A stretch of 64,000 nucleotides of DNA from Lithobates sylvaticus (lineage: Eukaryota > Chordata > Amphibia > Anura > Ranidae), in assembly GCA_028564925.1 (NCBI GenBank), contig CM053034.1, positions 153,429,356 to 153,493,355 on the forward strand, in the 5' to 3' direction. Both the position numbers and the translations under genes were made by a program. Positions 54,883-64,000 of this stretch are shown one piece after another. A model generated the notes under the pieces. That model saw only the letters and a program-made list of their open reading frames with translations, ran no database searches and was not told where the DNA came from. Within the stretch, counting starts at the first letter, position 1. The number at the start of each line of letters is the position of its first letter.

Positions 54883-57558
54883 TAGGGATGAGCCGAACAC
54901 CCCCTGGTTCGGTTCGCACCAGAACCTGCGAACGGACCGAAAGTTCGCGCAAACATTCGAACCCTATTAATTACAATGGACGCAAACTTTCGAAATCAAA
55001 AGTGCTAATTTTAAAGGCTAATATGCCTGTTATTGTCATAAAAAGTGTTTGGGGACCTGGGTCCTGCCCCAGGGGACATGTATCAATGCAATTTTTTTTT
55101 TTAAATGGACGTTTTTTCAGGAGCAGTGATTTTAATAATGCTTAATGTGAAACAATAAAAGTGTAATATTCCTTTAAATTTCGTACCTGGGGGGTGTCTA
55201 TAGTATGCCTGTGAAGGGGCCCATGTTTCCTGTGCTTAGAACTGTCCCTGCACAAAGTGTAATTTTTGCAGAAAAAAAAAGCTATTTAAAATCACTCGCG
55301 GCTAATGAATTGCCGGATCCCGTAACACAGAGCACAGTCATTCATTGAAAGTCATTGATAAAAAAAAGTAATTGATAAAAAAAAAAAAAGCATGGGGGTC
55401 CCCCCAAATTCAATTACCAGGCTCTTCAGGTCTGCTATGGATATTAAGGGGAACCCCGCTTCAAATTTAAGAAAAAAGGATGTAGGGGTCCCCCTAAATA
55501 TCCATACCAGACCCTTCAGGTCTGGGATGGATTTTAAGGGGACCCCCGGCCAAAAAAAAATGGCATGGGGTCCCCCTCAAAATCCATACCAGACCCTTAT
55601 CCGAGCACGCAACCTGGCAGGCCGCAGGAAAAGAGGGGGACGAGAGCGGCCCCCCCTCCCTCCTGAACCGTACCAGGCCACATGCCCTCAACATTGGGAG
55701 GGTGCTTTGGGGGTCTGTGACCCCCTCAAAGCACCTTGTCCCCATGTTGATGAGGACAAGGGCCTCTTCCCCACAACCCTGGCCATTGGTTGTGGGGGTC
55801 TGCGTGCGGAGGGCTTATCGGAATCTGGAAGCCCCCTTTAAAAAGGGGACCCCCAGATCCCGGCCCCCCCTGTGTGAAATGGTAAGGGGGTACAAAAGTA
55901 CCCCTACCACTTCACCAAAAAAGTGACAAAAATGGTAAAAATGACAGGAGACGGTCTTTGACAATTCCTTTATTAAAATCTTCTTTCATCTTCTTTCTTC
56001 TGGTCTTCTTCCTTCTTCCTTTCTTCATCCTTCGGTTTCTTCATCTTCTCCTTCCGGCATCTTCTTCCCTCTTCTTCTTCCATCTTCTTCTTCCTCTGAT
56101 TCGCTTCTTCTTGCTCTTGTCTTCACTTCTGGCATCTGCTTTCAAGGCGTCGGCGTCTCTTCTTGGGACGCTCTGCGCAATGGGAGGCTTCCACTGTGTG
56201 AGGCTTCGCTGCGTCTGACAGCTCTTTTATAATGGAGGGCGGGGGCCCCGCCCTCCGTTATAAAAGAGCTGTCAGACGCAGCGAAGCCTCACACAGCGGG
56301 AGCCTCCCATTGCGCGGAGCGTCCCAAGAAGAGACGCCGACGCCATGGAAGAAGATGCCGGACGAGAAGACCAGAGCAAGAAGAAGCGGATCGGAGGAAG
56401 AAGAAGATAGAAGAAGAAGATGGAAGATGGAAGATGTCACTTTTTTGGTAAAATTGTAGGGGTACAGTACCCCCTTACCATTTCACACAGGGGGGGCCGG
56501 GATCTGGGGGTCCCCTTGTTAAAGGGGGCTTCCAGATTCCGATAAGCCCCCCGCCCGCAGACCCCCACAACCAATGGCCAGGGTTGTGGGGAAGAGGCCC
56601 TTGTCCTCATCAACATGGGGACAAGGTGCTTTGAGGGGTCACAGACCCCCAAAGCACCCTCCCAATGTTGAGGGCATGTGGCCTGGTACGGTTCAGAAGG
56701 GAGGGGGGCCGCTCTCGTCCCCCCTCTTTTTCTGCGGCCTGCCAGGTTGCGTACTCGGATAAGGGTCTGGTATGGATTTTGAGGGGGACCCTACGCCATT
56801 TTTTTTTTGGGCCGGTGTTCCCCTTAAAATCCATCCCAGACCTGAAGGGTCTGGTATGCATATTTAGGGGGACCCCTACGTAATTTTTTTTTTTTATTTG
56901 AAGCGTGGTTCCCCTTAATATCCAATGCAGACCTGAAGGGCCTGGTAATTGAATTTGGGGGGACCCCACGCTTTTTTTTTTTTTTTTTTTTTTTATCAAT
57001 GACTTTCAATGAATGACTGTTCTCTGTGTTACGGGAGCCGGCAATTCATTAGCCGCAGATGGCTGCCTTAGATGACACAACAGGCCAGAAGGGTAAAGGT
57101 GGTTTAATGTGATACTGCAATGCTGTACTAACAGCATGCACACACTAATCCCCAGAATCACAGCAGACAATGTCAGCAGTCAGCAGCACTCAGCAGAATG
57201 AATTACAGCACAGATAATGTCAGCAGCACTGCAGAATGGATCACAGCAGATAATGTCATAATAGTGTGGGGCGTGTACTAAACCCCCTGAGCTATAATTG
57301 GCCACAGGCATCCTGCCTGGGGCCAATTATTGCTGTCCTCGCCGCTGGCTCTATGATTGGCCAAGCATGCGGGGTCACAGTGCATGCTTGGCCAATCATC
57401 AGCCAGCAATGCACTGCAACTGGCGCAGTGCATTGTGGACCGTTCGCATCACATGAATTTGATGCGAACGGCCCTCATAGTTCTGGGCTCGACGAGCGGT
57501 CGAACGGTCGATGTTCGATTCGAACATGGGTTCGAATCGAACACTGGGCCCATCCCTA
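54883..57558. mobile_element. Foldback hAT element, mirrored arms
   Basis: Ends TAGGGATGAGCCGAACACC (54883) and, inverted, TAGGGATGGGCCCAGTGTTC (57558), the same family as 8883-12530. Arms of ~900-1000 bases (about 55240-56240 and 56242-57050) are near-perfect inverted copies. It lacks a transposase. The 8 bases on either side (CTCTTCGG and CTACTAAC) do not match, so no target duplication is seen. Right subterminal sequence repeats GTTCGAATCGAAC words. Confidence 0.85.
56224..56266. promoter_or_regulatory. Mirrored TATA boxes at the palindrome centre
   Basis: TATAAAAG on the minus strand (56224-56231) and the plus strand (56259-56266), separated by GGAGGGCGGGGGCCCCGCCC. Each is followed outward by AGCTGTCAGACGCAGCGAAG. 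Same design as the centre of 38518-41350 but with a much shorter spacer. Activity is inferred only. Confidence 0.5.
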
Positions 57559-59890
57559 CTACTAACACATAGGGACCCAGTTGTTCCCATGACAACTTAA
57601 CAGTAGCTTTCATGCATGTTCTTTCCCCAGGTTGCAGCACCTTTTCTTGGGTGTCTAACCGCCACAGTCTTCCCACCCCTTCCGCAGGGGCCTTCTTCTC
57701 CTGCAGTACTTGCTGAAAGGCCTGCCGTAACTGAGGATGGGAGCACCCTCCAAAGCCAAGGGCATGAGTAATCTCCTCACAAGAATGGTGTTGGTGCCTA
57801 TCAACAAAGAGTTTCGGCTGGGACAGTGTTGGTCGGGGACAGTGTTGAAAGTTTCTGGCTTTCCAGCCAAGGAAGTATTGAAGGTTATCTTGATGGGTAT
57901 ATAACCTTCATATGTGTACTTTTGGGTTCCTATACCCCAGATCTCCAACTCTTCGAGTTTACACAAGGGGACATGCTTCAAGTACTTGTGATAGAAATCC
58001 TGATACAACAACATCTCTTGGGCTTCAGTATCCAACAAGGCTTGTGTATAGATACCCTCTACTTGTATGGGGACTATGGGAGAAGGTCCCACCAGGTCCT
58101 TAGGCAGACTCCCAGCTGGTGGTTCTATCGTTTTGGCCCTAATCAGCCCTAATCAGCCTAATCAGCAGTGGAGTCTTTATAACAACTCGCTCAGAAGGGT
58201 GTGCATCGATTTCCCATACTTGTTTTTCCTTCCCTTGGGGCCTTTTTTTCTTGTTTTAGACAAGGGAGGGGAAGGGGCAACAAATGACTTATGTTCCTTC
58301 TTAGATGCTTTCTTAAATTTGGAGCGCATTTTTTCCCCGAAACTCTCAACTAGCTCCTTCACTGAGGTCCCCTGAAGTTTCCCACCGACTTTTGGAAAAG
58401 TACCTTCTGTAAGGCTTTTAAAACTTCAGTGAACAATTGTGGGCTGATTCCAGCTTTGGGGCACTAAGCCCAGAAGTGTCCATCTTCTCCACATCCATAA
58501 CATTTCTTTTCTCGCCCTTCTTGGTGAGATCCTGGTTCCTGGACCTTTGCTTGGGTCACCATCACCCGCATTAGAGCATGATACATCTGAGTTTGGGCTT
58601 GAGCTACTTGAGCCATCAGCTCAGTGGGCCCGAGTTCACTTACTGGTTTGTTAGTATCAGGGGTGGCCAGCCCAGCCGGTTTTGACTCAGTTCCACCGTT
58701 ATCATCTGAGAAACCTGCTTCCTATTCTCGCACTTCCCTTATCAACTCTGAATACGTGGGTACCACCTTGGTTCTTTTCAGGTCTAAACAAGCTTGACCA
58801 ACGTCCTTAGATCAATCCCTCTTTTTAGGATAATCTGGTGCAACATTTTGTCTATTCGGGAGATGTACCCAGAGAGGCTCTCCCCCTTTTGTTGATGGGT
58901 GTGTTTAAATTTGTACATCAGATCTGCAGTTGTTTCAACTCTTCTGAATACAGCATACAAAGTATCCATGTAGTCTATGGCACTACAGGTTCTCTTTCCC
59001 ATTCTCAAGTTGCAAATCACATCGGCCGCAGGGCCTCGAAGACTCTCACTGAGTCGCTGTCATTTCACAGCCTCTGGAACACTCCATTCCTCCATAGCCT
59101 GCATGGCCTGACTCATCCAGGTTTGAACTCATCTTCTCAGATAGGGGTTGGCAACTGCCCTGAGAAAAATCTGAGTCTCTGATAGTTCTGACTTGCATTT
59201 CCAAATCCATTCTTCACTAGGCTATCAACTAGCCAGCTCATATCAGTGTAGAAGAAAACAGGAAGGGCACTGACCCCATGAGAGTCTGTCCCAACCGCTC
59301 CTCAGCCCTTTTCCTGGGTCCTCGTCAATGGCTTCCTCTCTACAGGCTCTCCCCCCACTTTCAGTGGGATCACCCTGCCAGTCACCCTCTTGGCTAGGCA
59401 TACCTCTTCTTCCTAAAGGAACACAGGTATTTCTTCCTGCCATTCCAAAAGTAAGTTGTTGACTTGGTCCAGGTTGTGCTTAGCTTCCATATCCACAAGG
59501 TAGGCCCTCTGTTCTGGTGCTATGGCTCTCACCCACTCTTGAATTTCCCTCTCAGTGCATTCACTTCCTGGGATCTCTAGGACAGTGCTTCTTTCCACCC
59601 AAGCTCCCTGGGCTCTACCCTAAGTCACTGCAGCCACAGAAGCTGCCTCCCACGTGGACCGTGGCTCTTGTCTAGCTTGACTAGGGCCGGCTCCAGAATA
59701 AATCCTGGACGAGACCCTAAATGTAACACGGTCCCCTTGGTCAGTAGAGGAATTCCCCCAAAGATAGCTTAAAAAACTGTTTAACAGCAGGAAGATACAA
59801 TATACATATGTCTACAATGGTATACCACCTGTAGCATGACCTGAAGGACAATAAATGGTTAAGTGTTTAATGCAAGTCATTACACTCTAA
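57559..59890 (-). mobile_element. Ty3/Gypsy-type LTR retroelement fossil, gag-pro part
   Basis: On the minus strand, from high to low coordinates: a partial 5' LTR (about 59722-59890), a primer-binding-site-like segment at about 59701-59720 that resembles the proline tRNA type, gag-like sequence (about 58140-59640, including a PNMA-like gag core at 58784-59020 and a zinc-knuckle-like segment near 58490) and an aspartic-protease-like segment (57655-58092). No reverse transcriptase or second LTR is in the window; the element ends against the hAT at 57558 and against Harbinger B at 59890. It is broken, with at least half a dozen breaks, and looks old. Confidence 0.7.
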
Positions 59891-60671
59891 AGCCCCATAC
59901 ACACGGTCGGATTTTTGCATGGATTGTGTCCTATCGGACAATGTTGTCGAAAAATCCGACCGTGTGTAGGCACCATCGGACAGTGTACGTCGGATTGTCC
60001 GACGGACAAAGTCCTATCTCCTGCTGGATAGATTTTTCGACAACAAGGTCCGATCACAGCAAATCCGATCGTGTGTATGGTAGTCCGACGGACAAAGTGC
60101 TACGCATGCTCAGAAGAAATTCTGTGACGGAAGCGCTCGGTCAGGTAAAACTACCTTTCCTAATCGACACAGCAAATTCGTCACGCTGCAATGTTAAAAT
60201 GTCTTTAATGCAGCGCATTCTCTTTTTCTTTACAATGCAAGAAGAATGACATGTTTTAGCTGCTCCTATTCACCCGCACTTCTCCCAAACTTAGTTCTTT
60301 ATTAGTTTTCACGATTTCTACACTACATGTTTATTTTTACTCAGATCGTAAAAGAATCTTTGTTATATTTTTTGGATGATTTATCATTGTTTTTTTTTTT
60401 GTTGGAAGACATATTTTAAGGAGATGTTTTTTGTTTTTTTTAGGGGGGTTACGTGTCTCAACTTAGCAAAACAACATTATTCACATTTCTATTTGTTGCT
60501 TAAATTTACTAGGAGTTTGTTTGTTGTTGGTGCCCCTTGTTAATTATACTTTATGATTAGTGAAATGTACCTGCCTACTCACAACTAAACTGTCATTGTA
60601 GAAAAGTAAAACACAATAGGCAATGATTATTTCAAATCAAAAATACCTTTATTTAGGTCTCAGGAACAAAC

Positions 60672-60788
60672 AAAAGAGGAACGCAGCGATGGAGAAACTT
60701 GGGGAATTTGCAAAGCCTTGGACCCCCACGGCAACCATCATTTTTGAAGCTTCTAAAATTGGGGGCCTGAGGAGTACCTATCTAAATA
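60672..60788 (+). pseudogene. Inverted MADF-like fragment (copy B)
   Basis: The plus-strand frame AAMEKLGEFAKPWTPTATII then SKIGGLRSTYLNN resembles AAMLKLVAFVKPRFPTTTV and LRSTYFRER in the MADF gene of the same element, including a shared CCTGAGGAGTACCTAT. It lies about 130-250 bases beyond the MADF stop, on the opposite strand to it. No other part of a second gene was found. Confidence 0.75.
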
Positions 60789-60920
60789 ATAAGGGAGTGC
60801 TATCTGGTCCTGGAGTCCAAAACATCCGGAACTGCAGCAGATGCCATCTAGGTCCCCAGGCTCTGGTCCTACGAGAGGCTCCATCTTCTCTCAGACCAGA
60901 CTGAATCCAGGTCGTCACTC

Positions 60921-62076
60921 TCAGGTCTTCCTTCCACGCTTCCTTGCACGCTGTGGTGCTGGTGGGGTGGCAGAAGGAGGAGGAGGAGGCGGAGCAAGGT
61001 GACTATCGCAAACATGTGAGAGGGGAGTCATCCCCCCAGCCATCCCCTCATTTAGGACCTTGAGGATGACATCCTCACACATGCTGCGTTGCCCCGCCTC
61101 CATACCCATCATTTTATTGGCAACCAAGGAGGCAAAGGCCTCCTCGTAGGTGGGTGTGGCATATAGGGAGGCTGAAGCATCTCGTATCAGCTTGAGCGCT
61201 GACTCTCCCACCTCCCCCATCCTTCTCGCCCTTCTGTAGGGAAGGCGGAGGGGAGGGACTTGGGAGACAGTCAGGCTCCTACGCCTACCCCCCTGTTGAC
61301 TGCCACTAACCCCTGCCTCCTCCTGACTGCCACATTCCACAGCCACCTCCTGGCTGAGGTCTTCCTGTGTATGAAAAAGTGACATAGTTTCAGTTATTTG
61401 TTCATCAAACACACACAATTCTCATCTAGTGACTGTTGCAAAATGTTTACAAATAGAAAACCATACAATTCTCAGCCCTGCAGTTTAGATTCTTGGCCCA
61501 ACTGTCTCCAACACTACTGTCAGTTGATATGTCAAACACGTTAGGAACTAAGCAATTGGGGATCCTGAATTAAGTGAACATCATTCCTTTTTAACAAAAA
61601 TGGGTACAAAACTACTATACCTGGCTCAAGCTGGGCTCCTCCACCTCTTCCAGACTGGAAGGCCCAGGTTGCTCCTCGGAAGCCTCATCAGGGGTGGCGT
61701 GCATGGAAGGACGCGTGCAAGGAAGAGTCGAGAGTGACTTCCTGACATTAGCCTGGTCTTTGAGAAAATGGAGCCTGTCATAGTACCAGAGCGTGGGGGC
61801 ATAGACCTCATCTGCTCCAGCTCCAGATGCTTGGGACTTCCGGACCTTATTGCGCTCCCGGAAATAGGTACTCCTCAGGTTGGCAATTTTTATTCTTAAG
61901 CTCTCCACGGTTGTCGTGGGGAACCTTGGCTTTACAAATGCCACAAGTTTCAGCATGGCTGCGTACCTCTTTGGTCTGTTGCTGTAGTCTCGGTGTTTTG
62001 CCTGCCATAATAGGGGCATTTCCCTATATTTATCAATGAAGAGGGGGAGAAAACTCACATGGTTGAAGCCATCCAT
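60921..62076 (-). CDS. MADF-domain accessory protein of Harbinger
   Basis: Two exons: 62076-61621 (152 codons) and 61364-60921 (147 codons plus stop), phase 0, GT donor at 61619-61620 and AG acceptor at 61365-61366. Predicted protein about 299 residues. Residues about 10-100 form a MADF domain (LFIDKYREMPLLWQ, KIANLRSTYFRERNKVRK, LWYYDRLHFLKDQ), a trihelix/Myb-like DNA-binding fold. The middle is Ser/Glu-rich; exon 2 has an alpha-helical EEAFASLVANKMMGMEAGQ block, a Pro run and a basic tail (RARKRGRK) that may be a nuclear localisation signal. I start at MDGF because TGTCTTGCAG just upstream looks like an acceptor, which suggests a 5' untranslated exon. Its likely job is binding the transposon ends or partnering the transposase in the nucleus. 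No damage seen. Shares a promoter region with the SANT-like gene. Confidence 0.8.
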
Positions 62077-62219
62077 AATCTCTGCAAGACACAACACCAC
62101 ACAAAACACTATAAATAATGTCAAGCAAAACTCTCCTAATCTTCTCCATAAAGAAGCCTCAAGGTCTAATCAGTCTAGGCTAGTTATGTACCAACGTCAA
62201 ATTGTACCTTCGTTATAGC

Positions 62220-62387
62220 GATCGTCTTGTGCGTGAGCTTTCTCTCCCCTCGTCTCACAGATCGTGGCTATGACACAGGCGTGTGACGTTTTATATACAG
62301 TGCGCATGCGTCAAACTCCGCCCGCCCCTGACGATCTTTCTCGTCTATTCCCCACCCCTTCTCTTAACGGCGCAGTGGGGAGAGCAC
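62220..62387. promoter_or_regulatory. Divergent promoter of the two accessory genes
   Basis: The segment between the gene starts is alike in copies A (about 52000-52150) and B. It has a TATA-like TTTTATATACAGTGCGCATG at 62289, about 99 bases before the SANT ATG, then ACTCCGCCCGCCCCTGACG and CTATTCCCCACCCC, which look like GC/CACC boxes. No separate TATA box toward the MADF gene was seen. Confidence 0.55.
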
Positions 62388-63725
62388 ATGGCGGGGACAC
62401 AGCAGGTGCGCCCGAAATATTGCAGCAACGAGGAGGACGACGAGGAAAGGCCGGAGGCAGAAACGTCCCGATCACGGAGCCTGAAATTCAAGGCCTCCAA
62501 TATGTCATTTGGAGAAATGTTGGAGATGGTGGACATATTAAAGAGGAGCGACTATGATGGGAAGTATGGGCCTTACCTCAACCCCAATGTCCGCAAGGCC
62601 AGGATCATGTCTAAAGTTGTGAGGAGGCTGTACAATCATTTTGGGGTACAACGATCCAAGGAGCAACTGAGGAAACGCTGGTCAGACCTGAAACTGAGGG
62701 AGCCCGATCAGTACAGAAAGATCAAGCGAGTTCTTCAAAAAAGTAAGTAGTTGTGTTTTGTGTTGGATTTCTTGCTTGCATACTGCTCCATGTGTTTGGA
62801 TTTTTACAAAGTTGTACATTAGAAAATGGCCACTTTCATGTTCGTCTGTGCATTCGATCGTACTCAACCTCGATCTTTCTGCCACTGTCATGTTCGTGTG
62901 TGTCCATTCGATCATACTCAACCTCGATCGTTCGGCCACTTATAATATGATGTTTGTTTTTTTTTGGGGGGGAAATGAAGTTTGTTCTCACTAGAAATGT
63001 CATCAAGAATGTAAAGCCAATTTATTCGATGTAAAGGAGACGTCACCCAGTAGCTGATTACCCATCTGGACTCTAGAGCACTAGTGCTGGGACACCCAAA
63101 CCCACTTTTTCTTATGCTTTTCTACACATGTGCTACAGAGGGGGGTCTCCATCAGACAAACTTCTACCAAAAAGCTACTAAGTTAAGCACCTTTAAAAAG
63201 TGACTACATTCATGTTGTTGTCATTTGTTACTGTCCCAACAAAAATATTGTCCCTCACTTTCAAGCAATGTTTGACATTTCCTATTTCTGCCCTCAATAG
63301 ATTGTGTTGCTCAATCTTCCTTTTGTACCTTCTCATAGGGGAGCGAAAACTCGTGACGTCTGAGGAAACCACCAAACCAACACCTCCCAAAGAAGGGGAA
63401 AGACCAGAAGCAGAGGAGGAGGAGGAGGAAGGAGAGATTATAGAAATTGGAGAACTTGTCACCACAACAGGTGAGTGTGGGAGAACACAGCTACTGGTAA
63501 GCTAATCAATGTATGCCTGCCTCATTTCCCAGACATTTTTTTTTTTGGTTGTTTTTAGGTGACGTGGATGTTGTGGACGAAGAATCGCACTTTACCACAG
63601 AAAGTGCCCACGTACTCATCGGGGAGATAATGGTCTGCAATAGAGATCTAGATGACATAAAGCAAAACATCAATGATGTTCAACAAAAATTGAAGAACAT
63701 CATTGATGTTTTAGGAAAAATATGA
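62388..63725 (+). CDS. SANT/Myb-like accessory protein with coiled coil
   Basis: Exons 62388-62742, 63339-63470 and 63559-63725 (355, 132 and 167 bases, 654 in total) join in frame to about 217 residues; donors GTAAGT and GTGAGT and acceptors after CTTCTCATAG and GTTTTTAG are canonical. Residues about 35-118 form a Myb/SANT-like domain (MLEMVDILKRSDYDG, ARIMSKVVRRLYNHFG, EQLRKRWSDLKLRE). Exon 2 encodes a Pro then Glu-rich acidic linker, and exon 3 a coiled coil (NRDLDDIKQNINDVQQKLKN) that could make it oligomerise. Likely role: DNA binding at transposon ends and helping the transposase into the nucleus, as known for Harbinger Myb-like proteins. No stop or shift seen. Transcribed away from the MADF gene, toward the transposase. 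Confidence 0.8.
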
Positions 63726-63827
63726 AAACGCACCAAGTAATTAACACACATTTGTGGCTGCTTCTGAACACATTTTCAACTTAAGAACTGTGTGAAATTT
63801 GGAACATGCACACATTGTGTCCACATG

Positions 63828-63964
63828 TGCTAGCTCCCATCATGGTGGATGAATGACAACGTTTTTTTGGGGGTGCAACCACTTTACGAACTACTAAAGT
63901 GGTTGTGGTGAAGGGGTTGCACCCCCAAAAAAACGTCCATTCATCCCCATGATGGAAAATGGCA
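63828..63964. repeat. Hairpin between convergent genes (copy B)
   Basis: 63828-63880 pairs with 63915-63964 (AGCTCCCATCATGG, GAATGACAACGTTTTTTTGG, GGGGTGCAACC and complements). It begins about 100 bases after the SANT stop. Same place as the hairpin in copy A, but with its own sequence changes. Confidence 0.85.
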
Positions 63965-64000
63965 CTTTTGAAGATTCTAGGCATGTGTTTTACCATCGAA

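Larger units (their letters stand above)
59891..64000. mobile_element. Harbinger copy B, multi-gene, runs off the window
   Basis: Starts AGCCCCATACACACGG after TAA (59888-59890). The left ~250 bases are the same as the left half of the MITE at 10175. Then an AT-rich spacer, an inverted MADF-like fragment, the MADF gene (minus), a shared promoter, the SANT-like gene (plus) and the hairpin at the window's end. By comparison with copy A the transposase should follow beyond 64000 on the minus strand. Both visible genes are open, which suggests a young copy. Confidence 0.9.

Noticed and set aside
55958-56218. Phe/Leu/Ser-rich frame resembling a membrane protein
   Set aside because: It is the antisense of the GAA-rich arm; CTT-rich sequence gives hydrophobic residues by chance.
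57449-57676. Frame crossing the right end of the foldback hAT into the flank
   Set aside because: A chance frame over the junction of two elements; it has no coding sense.

Overview
The window is transposon-dense vertebrate nuclear DNA, most likely from an anuran amphibian and probably a true frog (Ranidae). The reasons are the absence of bacterial-style gene packing, spliced transposon genes with GT/AG introns, CR1 and L2/Rex1 LINE remains, a tRNA-derived SINE, Tc1, hAT, piggyBac and Harbinger DNA transposons, and a very abundant family of small elements whose ends read ATGCCCCGTACACACGGTCGGA, a signature I associate with ranid genomes (memory, not a database hit). I found no convincing host gene. 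The open frames of any length are transposon genes, tandem-repeat artefacts or frame shadows.

Layout. 0.7-5 kb: a reversed TTAA-bounded piggyBac-type element, then a 2.6 kb element with ~593 bp inverted arms around a 430 bp homopurine tract. 7.2-12.6 kb: a Tc1-like transposon broken twice, once by Harbinger-type and other small elements inside its transposase and once by a 3.65 kb hAT element in its right end; the hAT itself carries a SINE and another small element. 12.7-16.3 kb: a Harbinger-type MITE, a ~120-165 bp tandem array and a 2.4 kb piggyBac-type element with two internal minisatellites and five stacked hairpins. 16.3-26.5 kb: mostly unassigned sequence with scattered MITEs and LINE/SINE tails. 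26.5-34.3 kb: a piggyBac-type element with a long inverted repeat, then a piggyBac element with a nearly full transposase gene on the minus strand, split by a hAT MITE after codon 10. 35.4-36.7 kb: a CR1 LINE fragment. 38.1-41.4 kb: a hAT MITE containing a 2.8 kb foldback hAT with mirrored TATA boxes. 42-49.5 kb: more MITEs and piggyBac-type elements. 49.6 kb to the end: Harbinger copy A, a second foldback hAT, a decayed Ty3/Gypsy-type retroelement, and Harbinger copy B, which runs off the window.

The most interesting system is the Harbinger family seen as copies A and B. Each carries two divergently transcribed accessory genes from a shared promoter: a two-exon MADF-domain gene (minus) and a three-exon Myb/SANT-like gene ending in a coiled coil (plus). 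The DDE transposase lies beyond, on the minus strand and convergent with the SANT gene, with a conserved hairpin between them. In copy B both accessory genes look intact (about 299 and 217 residues with matching splice phases); copy A has frameshift, stop and start-codon damage. Many short MITEs in the window share copy B's left-end sequence and are plausibly mobilised by this family. The likely cooperation is the standard Harbinger one: the DNA-binding accessory protein brings the transposase to the ends. Having two different accessory proteins would be unusual.
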